Shown piece after piece: positions 18,745 through 27,439 of a stretch of 58,324 bases of DNA. Numbering within the stretch: position 1 is the first letter of the stretch; every line of letters begins with the position of its first letter. Both the position numbers and the translations under genes were made by a program. The notes below the pieces were generated by a model. The model did no database searches, was not told where the DNA came from, and saw only the letters and a list, made by a program, of their open reading frames with translations. The DNA comes from Verrucomicrobiaceae bacterium (GTDB lineage Bacteria > Verrucomicrobiota > Verrucomicrobiia > Verrucomicrobiales > DEV007): NCBI GenBank assembly GCA_004211885.1, contig SHBV01000014.1, positions 1 through 58,324 of the forward strand, in the 5' to 3' direction.

Positions 18745-19845
18745 TTATTCTTCAATTTCCCTGACCCTGTAAAACTTTTTTGTTTCGTTTTCCGAAACTT
18801 CAGTGTCCGTGAAAGAAGTGGAATCCTTTTTTCCGATCACTCCGTCATCGAGTTCGTTCCATTCTATCATATCGGATGAGGCATCGACTGCATATGCTTT
18901 TCCTGAGATTGAATTCCACTCAATGGTTGTTGTATTGGAATTGATGTCATGAGCGATTTTGTTTATTTCGAATGGAGAATTTCCTCCAGTAATTGAATCG
19001 AGGTGCTGTTGAAAGATGAATTCATCTTTTTCAGCATCATACAAATTGATCTCATCAATTTGTCCTGAGAATGATTCTCCCGCGTCCCAGCGGCCGCCGA
19101 TTCCAAGTGGTGAACCTCCTGTCGGATAGGGCCCTCCACTGTTAGAGAATGGCCCGATTTTTCTTAGAACAGTCTCTCCGTTCGTTAAGTCCGCTATGTA
19201 GTTAGTAAAGTCCGTTGTGTTGGTGTCTCGATTGATAGAATAGGATCCTGCTACGAAATACCAGTGATCTGCTTCGACCTGACTCAGAATTAGATTCTGA
19301 TTTCTTTCTGCGAATCCATCTCCAATCGTACTGGATAGTTGCTGTCCAGTACTGGGCAGGGGAGCATTTCCTTGGACAAGGAAGTAACCTCTGTCGTTAT
19401 TTACTCGCGTATTGAGAATGTAGCCAAGATTGAAATTGCCTCCGCTGATCTCGGTGGATTTTGGTTGAAATATGACCTCATAAGAAAACTGATCATTTAA
19501 ATTAACTGATGCATTATGAAGTCCTGCTCCTTGTGCGAAATCGTTCCCAGGACCTCTTGAAGTTGAAACGGATTCAGATGTTTCATCGTATCCCTGCTTT
19601 GCGTACTCGATATCGTTTGCTGTTCCGCTTCCAAATGGTCTAGGGATTAAATCGGCATCACCTACTTTATCTTCGAGTCGATCCTGTTCATTTTCCCCAT
19701 CAAAAGTGAATTGATGGCTAAGGTCCGGATCAGTTAGGGCTAGGCTTTGAAAATCAATGATTGAAGCATTTGAAGTGCATGGCCAAAACGAACAGTGGAT
19801 CAATGCCAATGATGACATTAAATGCTTTAAGTCTCTAAATGTCAT
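18745..19845 (-). CDS. Secreted LamG/concanavalin A-like domain protein
   Basis: 366 residues with an N-terminal signal (MTFRDLKHLMSSLALIHCSF then TSNASI). The centre (about residues 85-265) reads as a LamG-type jelly roll: FSYEVIFQPKST, LILSQVEADHWYFVAGSYS, GIGGRWDAGESFSGQIDEINLYD. A C-terminal beta module (VDASSDMIEWNELDDG) is like those at the ends of exported Verrucomicrobiota proteins, and similar to the end of the gene at the right edge. No catalytic motif is visible; carbohydrate or surface binding is inference. Convergent with the Yej-like operon, 6 bp from its end. Confidence 0.82.
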   Translation of the reverse strand: MTFRDLKHLMSSLALIHCSFWPCTSNASIIDFQSLALTDPDLSHQFTFDGENEQDRLEDKVGDADLIPRPFGSGTANDIEYAKQGYDETSESVSTSRGPGNDFAQGAGLHNASVNLNDQFSYEVIFQPKSTEISGGNFNLGYILNTRVNNDRGYFLVQGNAPLPSTGQQLSSTIGDGFAERNQNLILSQVEADHWYFVAGSYSINRDTNTTDFTNYIADLTNGETVLRKIGPFSNSGGPYPTGGSPLGIGGRWDAGESFSGQIDEINLYDAEKDEFIFQQHLDSITGGNSPFEINKIAHDINSNTTTIEWNSISGKAYAVDASSDMIEWNELDDGVIGKKDSTSFTDTEVSENETKKFYRVREIEE

Positions 19846-19981
19846 AGAATTATATTATGCACATTTTGTTTTTTTAATGCAATTCTAATGACTCTTTTTT
19901 ATTTGAGTTAAAACACTTATATTTGCGTAATGGAATACTGAGAATTAATTATGTTGTTCTGACTGAATTATTTAACACTGA

Positions 19982-20647
19982 ATGTCGAAATCGTACTTAG
20001 ACCGGAAAGAAGCATGGGCAAAAAAAATGGCTGGATCTCCAGATTCATCCAGTAAAGAAAGGTCTGGGGATAGACTGCCTCCGGGACAGCACACAGTGGA
20101 GAAATTACCTGTTCTGGATTTAGGAATTCAGCCAAGGATTGGAGAAGAAGATTGGGCCTTAGAGATTGGAGGGGAAGTTGAAAATGAGCTGAGGATCGAT
20201 TGGAAGTCCTTAATGAAATTTAATTATGTAGAAGAGATGAGTGACTTTCATTGTGTGACAACTTGGTCTAAATATGATTGCAAATGGGGAGGCTTTAAGA
20301 TGTCAGAGGTTCTAGATGAGGTGAGGCCTCATTCTGATGCCGAGCATGTTCTTTTAGTTTCATATGATGGGTATACTACTAATGTTCCTATCGAGGCAGT
20401 TTATAGTATACGTACGCTCCTAGCGACTAGCCTAAATGGTAAGCCTTTATCAACAAAGCATGGTGGGCCAGTGAGGATCATAATTCCTCATTTATATGCA
20501 TGGAAAAGTAGTAAATTTGTTAAACAGATCGTATTCACCAATAAAATGCAGCTCGGTTACTGGGAGAAGAGAGGATATTCAAATACCGCGGATCCGTGGA
20601 GAGAGGAGAGGTTTATAGATGAGGAGGTCCCGGGTTGGAAGGATTAG
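19982..20647 (+). CDS. Sulfite oxidase-like molybdopterin protein (COG2041)
   Basis: 221 residues, short for YedY or SUOX and lacking a signal peptide, so probably cytoplasmic. The Mo-binding core is clear: MSDFHCVTTWSKYDCKWGG carries the cysteine expected to bind molybdenum, followed by LLVSYDGYTTNVP, STKHGGPVRIIIPHLYAWKS and LGYWEKRGYSNTADPWREER, all hallmarks of the sulfite-oxidase-like family. Substrate unknown. Stands alone on the plus strand, 136 bp after the divergent LamG gene and 157 bp before gpmI. Confidence 0.9.
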   Translation: MSKSYLDRKEAWAKKMAGSPDSSSKERSGDRLPPGQHTVEKLPVLDLGIQPRIGEEDWALEIGGEVENELRIDWKSLMKFNYVEEMSDFHCVTTWSKYDCKWGGFKMSEVLDEVRPHSDAEHVLLVSYDGYTTNVPIEAVYSIRTLLATSLNGKPLSTKHGGPVRIIIPHLYAWKSSKFVKQIVFTNKMQLGYWEKRGYSNTADPWREERFIDEEVPGWKD

Positions 20648-20804
20648 TGATTGTTGATTATGTCTCATAGCGACTGCCATTAATAAAATGAGATTGCGTT
20701 TCTTGAATTGCGAGAGTTAAGAATACATTTTCTAGAAATAATAATAATTGAATTCGCTTCTTAAGGGTGTGTATTTGAAGTTTTCTTAATAATTTATTCA
20801 AAAT

Positions 20805-22343
20805 ATGTCTAAGAAACCTTGTTTACTTGTGATTCGTGATGGTTGGGGGATTAATCCTGATGGATCTGCTGGTGCAACTAAGAATGGAGATGCCACTCTA
20901 TTGGCTGAGACTCCTTTTCATGATTACCTTTTTGATAAGTATCCTGTTTCCAGTGTCAGTGCGAGCGGGGAGGACGTGGGTCTTCCTGCAGGCCAAATGG
21001 GTAATTCAGAGGTGGGGCATCTTAATTTAGGTGCTGGAAGAATTGTGTTCCAGGACCTTTCACGCATTAATAATGCTATTAAGAATGGAGATCTAAAAGA
21101 AAATGAGGTTTTAAAAGAGGCATTTGCTAAAGCCAAGGATTCAAAATTACACTTGATAGGATTAGTTTCAGACGGGGGAGTTCATAGTCATCAAGATCAC
21201 CTCATTGCTCTTGCTGGTGAAGCAAAAGAAGCAGGTGTTAACAATATTAAAGTTCACGCAATTACAGATGGGCGGGATGCATCTCCTACAGGAGCTAAGG
21301 AATATTTATCTTATTGTGAGGATGAGCTGGGTAATATTGGAGTTCGAATTGCTACTGTGATTGGTAGGTATTATGCAATGGATCGTGATCGCCGATGGGA
21401 TCGAAGTAAGTTAGCTTGGGACGCGATCGTTCATGGCCGGGGTGAAGGTGTTGAAGTTTTGCCTTCTGAAGCCGTAAAAATTAAATACGCAGCAGATAAG
21501 ACGGATGAGTTCTTACCTCCCATGATATTTGATGGGTACAATGAACAACGCATTAATGATGGTGATGTTGTTTTATGGTTTAACTTTCGAGCTGACCGGG
21601 CCCGTCAAATATCTGAAGCATTCTTATTTAATGATTTTGATGGATTTGAGCGTGAATCGCTACCCGCTGTTCATTATTATACCTTGACCGAATATGATGA
21701 GAAATATGATTGTGAAATTGTATTTCCCTCTGAAAAGCTGAATGACGTTTTAGGAGCAGTTGTAGGAGCTTCAGGAAAGAAGCAGCTTCGAATAGCAGAA
21801 ACTGAGAAATACCCTCATGTTACTTATTTTTTTAATGGTGGTGAGGAGACTCCATTCGATGGAGAGGATCGTGTCATTGTGCCTTCTCCCAAAGTGGCAA
21901 CATATGATTTACAGCCAGAGATGAGTGCTCCAAAAGTAACTGAGGAGGTTATATCAAGATTGAAAGATTATGATCTAGTAATTCTTAATTTTGCCAATCC
22001 AGATATGGTTGGCCATACAGGAGTAGTTGAAGCAGCTAAGGTAGCCGTGAATACTATTGATAGTTGCTTAGAACGGGTGATTGATGAAGTGATAAGGCTT
22101 GAAGGTAAGGCTCTTGTAACCTCTGATCATGGGAACTGCGAGCAGATGATTAAAGGAGATGGTTCACCACATACTGCCCATACTACGAATTTGGTGCATT
22201 TGGCTTATGTTGCACAGGATGCCGAGGATATTGAATTGAGAGATGGTATCCTGGCTGACATTTCTCCAACTATTCTAGATATGCTTGAGCTTGAAGCTCC
22301 TAATTCGATGTCTGGTTCTTCGCTTATTTCGAGGGAAAGTTAA
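20805..22343 (+). CDS. gpmI: 2,3-bisphosphoglycerate-independent phosphoglycerate mutase
   Basis: Interconverts 3- and 2-phosphoglycerate in glycolysis; binuclear manganese enzyme of the alkaline phosphatase fold. The 512-residue length is standard. Metal and catalytic motifs are readable: Asp12 in VIRDGWG (usually ILDGWG), Ser68 in QMGNSEVGHLNLGAGR, SDGGVHSHQDHL, the AITDGRDASP loop, NFRADRARQ, LNFANPDMVGHTG and TSDHGNCEQM. Single gene followed by tRNA-Gln. Confidence 0.96.
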   Translation: MSKKPCLLVIRDGWGINPDGSAGATKNGDATLLAETPFHDYLFDKYPVSSVSASGEDVGLPAGQMGNSEVGHLNLGAGRIVFQDLSRINNAIKNGDLKENEVLKEAFAKAKDSKLHLIGLVSDGGVHSHQDHLIALAGEAKEAGVNNIKVHAITDGRDASPTGAKEYLSYCEDELGNIGVRIATVIGRYYAMDRDRRWDRSKLAWDAIVHGRGEGVEVLPSEAVKIKYAADKTDEFLPPMIFDGYNEQRINDGDVVLWFNFRADRARQISEAFLFNDFDGFERESLPAVHYYTLTEYDEKYDCEIVFPSEKLNDVLGAVVGASGKKQLRIAETEKYPHVTYFFNGGEETPFDGEDRVIVPSPKVATYDLQPEMSAPKVTEEVISRLKDYDLVILNFANPDMVGHTGVVEAAKVAVNTIDSCLERVIDEVIRLEGKALVTSDHGNCEQMIKGDGSPHTAHTTNLVHLAYVAQDAEDIELRDGILADISPTILDMLELEAPNSMSGSSLISRES

Positions 22344-22415
22344 GATATGTTTCAGTATTGCTTCACTGCCCTTGATCTTCTTAAAGATATGGCTAATTTA
22401 CCTAATTAATTAAAC

Positions 22416-22489
22416 AACCCCGTGGTGTAATGGTAACACAACGGTTTTTGGTACCGTTATTCAAGGTTCGAATCCTTGCGGGGTTGCCA
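22416..22489 (+). tRNA. tRNA-Gln (anticodon UUG)
   Basis: Complete cloverleaf: acceptor AACCCCG pairs with CGGGGTT, D-stem GTG/CAC, anticodon stem ACGGT/ACCGT around loop TTTTGGT (anticodon TTG), T-stem CAAGG/CCTTG around TTCGAAT. Discriminator G and an encoded CCA complete the end. Lies between gpmI and rpsA. Confidence 0.96.
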
Positions 22490-22490
22490 A

Positions 22491-22526
22491 AAGTCTTTTT
22501 CAAAAAAGATAGGCTTCTTTTATAGT
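22491..22526 (+). terminator. Possible weak terminator after tRNA-Gln
   Basis: AAGTC at 22491-22495 can pair with GGCTT at about 22512-22516, allowing one G-U pair, followed by CTTTTAT. An alternative local pairing uses TCTTTTT/AAAAAGA. The stem is weak, so this is tentative. Confidence 0.3.
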
Positions 22527-22585
22527 TTGAAAGATTAGCATAAGGACTTGCGCAATTTTTTAAATGACTTAAAGTCGCAACCCCA

Positions 22586-22637
22586 TTCCTCTTAATTTGT
22601 TGGTGTTCCGTTGTTTTAGAGGAAAGAAATCCGGAAC
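22586..22637 (+). promoter_or_regulatory. rpsA leader RNA: candidate H-type pseudoknot
   Basis: TTCCTCT (22586-22592) is perfectly complementary to AGAGGAA (22618-22624), and GTTCCG (22605-22610) to CGGAAC (22632-22637). The two stems interlock, giving loops of 12, 7 and 7 nt, compatible with an H-type pseudoknot. It ends 48 nt before the rpsA ATG. No Shine-Dalgarno sequence precedes that ATG. S1 represses its own mRNA in E. coli through a structured leader without a strong SD; a similar role here is inference. Confidence 0.5.
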
Positions 22638-22685
22638 ATTAAAGTCATAAATTAACTATCAACTTAACCTTACAAACCCAATCCT

Positions 22686-24374
22686 ATGAGCACTGAATTA
22701 CTTGCTCTCATTGATAAGTCCTTCCGCGAGATCCGAGAAGGCTCTATCGTAATCGGCCGCATTCTCGAAATTCAACCTCAAGTCGTTCTGGTTGACATCG
22801 GCTATAAGTCAGAAGGTGCTATACCTGTCTCAGAATTCGAAGATGAGGAAATAGAGGTTGGCAAAGAAATAGAAGTTCTCTTGGAACGGTTAGAGAACGA
22901 TGAAGGCATGATAGTGCTTTCAAAAGAGAAGGCAGCTCACAAGCAGAATTGGGATAAGATTGCCAAAGTGTTCCATGATGGAGGATTGGTTAAAGGTAAA
23001 GTAAAGTCTGTCGTCAAAGGTGGTTTGATGGTCAATGTCGGGGTCGAGGCTTTCTTGCCTGGTTCACAGATTGATATTATACCGCCTAAGGATCTTACCG
23101 AGTATGTAGGAAACATATACGAATTTAAGATCGTAAAAATAAATGATGAACGCAAAAATGTTGTTCTTAGTCGTAGAGAAGTAATTGAAGCTGAACGTGC
23201 TGAGCAGCGCCAGGCTTTCCTACAAGAGGTAAATGCGGGAGATGAGGTTGAAGGGTTCGTTAAGAATATTACTGATTTTGGAGCATTCATTGATCTTAAG
23301 GGAATGGATGGTCTTCTCCATATAACAGATATGAGTTGGGGCCGTGTGAATCATCCCAGTGAAATGCTTACTATTGCTCAGCCGATAAAAGTACAGATAT
23401 TGGAAGTGGATAAGGAAAAAGAGAGGGTGTCTCTAGGTCTTAAGCAATTGACTCCAAATCCATGGGAAGATATTGAGAATCGATTTCCTGTTGGAGATCA
23501 GGTCAAGGGTAAGATTACAAAACTTGTTCCTTATGGTGCTTTCGTTGAGGTAGCAGAGGGTGTTGAGGGATTAATACATGTGTCTGAATTATCCTGGACT
23601 AAACGGATTACCAGACCTTCTGATGTTTTAGAGTTGGGACAAGAAATTGAATCTGTTGTTCTAGGTATTAATATAGAAGAACAGAAAATCTCTTTGGGAG
23701 TTCGCCAATTAGAGCCTAATCCGTGGGACAATGTGGAGGCTCGTTATCCGATAGGAAGTACCATTAATGGAGAAGTTAGAAATCTCACGCCTTATGGTGC
23801 ATTCATTGAGCTTGAGGATGGTATCGATGGCATGGTTCACGTTTCTGACCTCAGTTGGACTAGAAAGATTAATCACCCAAGTGAAACACTCAAGAAAGGA
23901 GATGAATTGCAGGCAGTTGTACTAGAAATAGACAAAGATAGTCAGCGCATTAGCCTAGGTGTTAAGCAGCTAGAAACAGATCCTTGGGATGAAATTGGTA
24001 ATCGTTTTAATGTAGGTGATTTGGTCAAAGGGACTGTTGCGAAGATTGCGGCTTTTGGCGCGTTCGTTCAATTAGAAGATGATGTTGATGGGTTGGTGCA
24101 TATTTCCCAACTCAGTGAGGAACACGTGGGCAAAGTAAAAGAAGTTGTAAACATTGGCGATGAAGTGGAGGCGCGAGTAATTAAAGTTGATAAGGCAGAG
24201 CGTCGGATTGGACTTTCAATTAAAGCTGCTTCTTACACTGATGAACAGCTTAAGAAGGAAACGGCTGCTTTCGATGCTCTCAGACCGAGTTCGGATCTTG
24301 TGGGCTTGGAGCAAGCATTCCAAGTTGCTGAGGAGTGGAGTCCAGGTGAGGAGGGAGAGCAGGAAAAGGAATAA
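22686..24374 (+). CDS. rpsA: Ribosomal protein S1
   Basis: 562 residues, the full six-domain length of proteobacterial S1. Repeated S1 (OB-fold) domains are easy to read: GSIVIGRILEIQPQVVLVDI, GLVKGKVKSVVKGGLMVNVG, then four stronger repeats each with the pattern G-x-V-x-x-I/L-x-x-x-G-A-F-V/I and LLHITDMSW, LIHVSELSW, MVHVSDLSW, LVHISQLSE. It unfolds and docks mRNA on the 30S subunit. The C-terminal tail is acidic (EEWSPGEEGEQEKE). No SD is seen before the start, preceded by a structured leader; a strong terminator follows. Confidence 0.97.
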   Translation: MSTELLALIDKSFREIREGSIVIGRILEIQPQVVLVDIGYKSEGAIPVSEFEDEEIEVGKEIEVLLERLENDEGMIVLSKEKAAHKQNWDKIAKVFHDGGLVKGKVKSVVKGGLMVNVGVEAFLPGSQIDIIPPKDLTEYVGNIYEFKIVKINDERKNVVLSRREVIEAERAEQRQAFLQEVNAGDEVEGFVKNITDFGAFIDLKGMDGLLHITDMSWGRVNHPSEMLTIAQPIKVQILEVDKEKERVSLGLKQLTPNPWEDIENRFPVGDQVKGKITKLVPYGAFVEVAEGVEGLIHVSELSWTKRITRPSDVLELGQEIESVVLGINIEEQKISLGVRQLEPNPWDNVEARYPIGSTINGEVRNLTPYGAFIELEDGIDGMVHVSDLSWTRKINHPSETLKKGDELQAVVLEIDKDSQRISLGVKQLETDPWDEIGNRFNVGDLVKGTVAKIAAFGAFVQLEDDVDGLVHISQLSEEHVGKVKEVVNIGDEVEARVIKVDKAERRIGLSIKAASYTDEQLKKETAAFDALRPSSDLVGLEQAFQVAEEWSPGEEGEQEKE

Positions 24375-24393
24375 AGAACGGCATTTTAACTTT

Positions 24394-24429
24394 AAAAAAA
24401 GGCGCTTTGAAATCAAAGCGCCTTTTTTG
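24394..24429. terminator. Bidirectional intrinsic terminator
   Basis: AGGCGCTTTGA pairs with TCAAAGCGCCT around an AA loop, with an A-run on the left and a T-run (TTTTTT) on the right. It lies 20 bp after the rpsA stop and before the 3' end of the convergent Gfo/Idh gene, so it can serve both. Confidence 0.92.
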
Positions 24430-24450
24430 TTTGTACTATAGAAATCTTAA

Positions 24451-25791
24451 TTAAACTTTCCATTGGCCTCTATAATCTCTAGTCAGCCATTTAGGATTTC
24501 CTGATTTGCCTGCAAAGGTATTATCCTTGGGGTTCCATTTAATGACTTCCCCATTGTAATAAGATTGATTCATTAAATGGCAGCAAATTGAAGACCTTGC
24601 TCCTACGATCTCATTTGTTATGGGTTTTTCACGGCTTTGAACACAAGAGAGGAAATCTCTTATATGGTGATTGCTTTTGTATAGTTTAATCTTGGAATCA
24701 GAAAGGAAACTTTTTTCAGCTTTTTGTAATGCACTTCCTAGTGACCCGTCACCTCTTTTCTCGAATTTGGAAATTTCTTTCCCTTTGTATGTGAATGCAA
24801 AGCGCCCACGATTAACTTTAACTTCGCCATTAGCACCCTGGAAATGAACTCCAAACCCATTCTTATGGGTAATCGTCGTACCATTAGAATAAACTAGTTG
24901 TGCGCCTCGGTTACTTTTCCACTTTTTCCAGTCTTGGGGTGGTCGAGCTTCTATTGGGCCAGAATCATCAGTTCCCAGTCCCCACTGTGCGATATCAATG
25001 TGATGAGCTCCCCAGTCAGTGATCATTCCTCCTCCATATTCCATATAGTTGCGCCATGCAGGAAAGTGATTGTGAATTCCTCGAGGACTAAGGACTGAGC
25101 TGTACCCTCGCAATGGGCCGGGTCCACACCATAGATCCCAGTCTAGCCCGGGTTCTTTTTCTTCTTCCTTTAAATCGCAAGGTCTGCCGGGATTGCCTAC
25201 TGAAATATCTACATTATTGACCTTACCGATAACGCCATTTCTTACTAACTCGCAAGCTATTCGGAACTCGCTAGATGATCGTTGCATTGATCCTGTTTGT
25301 AGGACTCTATCATTTTTCTTTACGGCTTTAATCACTTCAACCGATTCATGAATATTGTGGGTTAATGGTTTTTCACAATAGACATCTTTGCCGTTTTTTA
25401 ACGCGGATATTGTTATGACGCTATGCCAATGATCTGGGGTGGCAATGCACACTGCATCTATTGCCTTATCTTCGGTTATTTCTCTAAAATCAATTACAGC
25501 TCTGCAGTCCGAGTTCTTATTGTGATCATTGACAATATTCTTCGCATTTTTGCGACGATTAGTATCAACATCACAAACAGCAACAGCTTGAATTCCTTGT
25601 CCTATAAAGTTACGTAAAAGGCCGCTATTTTGTTTTCCCATTCCAATGAAACCCATGACGAGTTTATCGTTGGGTTTTGTTTTAGCAGCCCAAATGTGTG
25701 ATGGTAGTATAAATGGAGCCGTTGCAACTGCTGAAGACTTAAGAAATTTCCGACGAGATGATTGGGACTTTTGATGTGGTTTCGAGTTCAT
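24451..25791 (-). CDS. Tat-exported Gfo/Idh/MocA family oxidoreductase
   Basis: 446 residues. The N-terminus has a twin-arginine signal (SSRRKFLKSSAVATAPFIL). The Rossmann motif is MGFIGMGKQNSGLLRNF, then VCDVDTNRR, the CIATPDHW segment, the EKP motif in CEKPLTHNIHE, and the C-terminal-domain motif GMITDWGAHHIDIAQWGLG. Such exported Gfo/Idh proteins are abundant in Planctomycetota and Verrucomicrobiota and some act on glycosides or sugar alcohols; the substrate here is unknown. Stands alone between rpsA and kdsA. Confidence 0.9.
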   Translation of the reverse strand: MNSKPHQKSQSSRRKFLKSSAVATAPFILPSHIWAAKTKPNDKLVMGFIGMGKQNSGLLRNFIGQGIQAVAVCDVDTNRRKNAKNIVNDHNKNSDCRAVIDFREITEDKAIDAVCIATPDHWHSVITISALKNGKDVYCEKPLTHNIHESVEVIKAVKKNDRVLQTGSMQRSSSEFRIACELVRNGVIGKVNNVDISVGNPGRPCDLKEEEKEPGLDWDLWCGPGPLRGYSSVLSPRGIHNHFPAWRNYMEYGGGMITDWGAHHIDIAQWGLGTDDSGPIEARPPQDWKKWKSNRGAQLVYSNGTTITHKNGFGVHFQGANGEVKVNRGRFAFTYKGKEISKFEKRGDGSLGSALQKAEKSFLSDSKIKLYKSNHHIRDFLSCVQSREKPITNEIVGARSSICCHLMNQSYYNGEVIKWNPKDNTFAGKSGNPKWLTRDYRGQWKV

Positions 25792-25945
25792 AGGTTTTAA
25801 CTTATTTATTATTTACCGTTAATATACCTTCTTAGACTAGAAAATAAGGCAACGTAAAGCTTCTAAGAATAAAATATAGCTTATATATATTAATATTAAT
25901 GTCTCACGACTTGCTGTAATCGTTCATTCCTTTAACTTACTAGCA

Positions 25946-26818
25946 GTGACAGCTAAACAATCCCAGCAAGCATCCTCATTCGCCATAGGTGAGGATGTAA
26001 CTAGTTCTGTACTTTTAGATGGAAATGCACCGGTATTTATTTTAGGACCATGCGTTATAGAAACAGAAGAGTTTATATGGGAATTGGCAAGGGACCTTAA
26101 AAGTATTTCTCTTGAAATTGGAGTTCCCTTCATATTTAAGGCTTCATACGATAAGGCAAATCGAACATCATCAGATTCGTTCCGAGGGCCAGGAATCAAA
26201 GAAGGTTGCCGCATGCTTTATGAGATTAGTAAAGAGTTACAAGTTCCAGTCACGACAGATATCCATACAGTTGAAGAAGTTGAAATTGCTTCGGAAAAAA
26301 TTGATCTAATACAGATTCCCGCATTTTTGTGCCGGCAAACTGATTTAATTCATGCCGCGGGTCGAAGCGGTAGGGCTGTAAATGTTAAAAAAGGTCAATT
26401 CCTTGCTCCTTTGGATATTATTCCCATTGCAAACAAGCTCCGTTCTGTTGGCTGTGATAAATTTTTATTTACTGAAAGAGGTACTACATTTGGGTATAAT
26501 AATCTCGTTGCGGATATGCGTTCATTGTTCTGGATGAAAAAGGAAGGGTTTCGAGTAGTGTTTGATGCAACTCATTCAGTTCAAAAACCTGGAGGGTTGG
26601 GTGATAGATCATCGGGAGATGGTTATTTGGCTCCGGTTCTTGCCAGAGCAGCTGTGGCGGCAGGATGTGATGGGGTTTTTATTGAGACACATCCAAATCC
26701 TGAAAAGGCTAAGTCAGATGGGCCTAATCAAATCCCTCTTAGGGATTTACAATCTGTATTAAAAACACTTTTAGCAATTCATAAAATCACCTCAGTTAGT
26801 TTTTGTGATGAGAAATAA
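25946..26818 (+). CDS. kdsA: 3-deoxy-8-phosphooctulonate synthase (Kdo8P synthase)
   Basis: Condenses arabinose 5-phosphate and phosphoenolpyruvate to Kdo 8-phosphate for the LPS inner core. 290 residues from GTG 25946; no in-frame ATG with a fitting N-terminus lies upstream. Signatures include FILGPCVIE, FKASYDKANRTSSDSFRGPG, DIHTVEEVE, IPAFLCRQTDL, TERGTTFGYNNLVADMR and DATHSVQKPGG. It begins a co-directional run reaching past ptsI; the lptC-like gene follows 6 bp later. Confidence 0.96.
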   Translation: MTAKQSQQASSFAIGEDVTSSVLLDGNAPVFILGPCVIETEEFIWELARDLKSISLEIGVPFIFKASYDKANRTSSDSFRGPGIKEGCRMLYEISKELQVPVTTDIHTVEEVEIASEKIDLIQIPAFLCRQTDLIHAAGRSGRAVNVKKGQFLAPLDIIPIANKLRSVGCDKFLFTERGTTFGYNNLVADMRSLFWMKKEGFRVVFDATHSVQKPGGLGDRSSGDGYLAPVLARAAVAAGCDGVFIETHPNPEKAKSDGPNQIPLRDLQSVLKTLLAIHKITSVSFCDEK

Positions 26819-26824
26819 TGTGTA

Positions 26825-27439
26825 ATGATCATTCGTCAGTTCAGATATAATTTATTTAAATTTTGGATTATATGTTTCTGTTACGTTTTTCCAACTAACA
26901 GTATCGCAGATGATATTGCTGAGGATCGTAAGCTGCCCAATCGTGGATTAAAGGCTTCTCAGTTCATGCCGATCAATAAGCCAAACATTCGGATTAAAAT
27001 TCCTCAATTCAAGGATGGAAAATTAGATTGTGTTATAAGTGCTGAAATGATGACGCGAATTACAGAGGATGATGTAAACCTAAAAGGAATGAATATTGAT
27101 TTCTATGACAATTCGAATAAAGAGATGGGAGTTTATTTTAAGAGCGCCACATATAGCCTTATTAGCAATAAAATTAAAAGCCAGGAACTCACTCAAGTTA
27201 GTCGACCTAATTATTTTACTCTAACAGGCGAATCTATAGAGTTTGATGTTGATAAACGACAGGGGCGAATGATTGGTAAAGTGAGGATGGTTTTACATGA
27301 TTCTGACTCATTAGTGAAATCATCTGTTAGAGAAGATGTGTCGATTAGTGTAAATTCGCTTTATCGATTCCCTGTCTTAAGTGCTGTCCGCTTAATGTCC
27401 GAAGCAATACAAAACGGGAAGAAAAACCATGAAAAATAA
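26825..27439 (+). CDS. lptC: LptC-like LPS export protein
   Basis: 204 residues with an N-terminal hydrophobic signal/anchor (FKFWIICFCYVFPTNSIA). The rest is beta-rich with the OstA/LptC flavour: MTRITEDDVNLKGMNIDFYD, YFKSATYSLISNKIKSQE, YFTLTGESIEFDVDKRQGRMIGKVRM. In E. coli LptC links the LptBFG pump to the LptA bridge. The call rests on this pattern plus position between kdsA and an OstA-domain gene, so it is less sure than lptB. It overlaps the next gene by 11 bp. Confidence 0.65.
   Translation: MIIRQFRYNLFKFWIICFCYVFPTNSIADDIAEDRKLPNRGLKASQFMPINKPNIRIKIPQFKDGKLDCVISAEMMTRITEDDVNLKGMNIDFYDNSNKEMGVYFKSATYSLISNKIKSQELTQVSRPNYFTLTGESIEFDVDKRQGRMIGKVRMVLHDSDSLVKSSVREDVSISVNSLYRFPVLSAVRLMSEAIQNGKKNHEK

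Noticed and set aside
19846..19981. Promoter pair between LamG and the molybdoenzyme gene
   Set aside because: No -35/-10 combination stands out in the AT-rich 136 bp.
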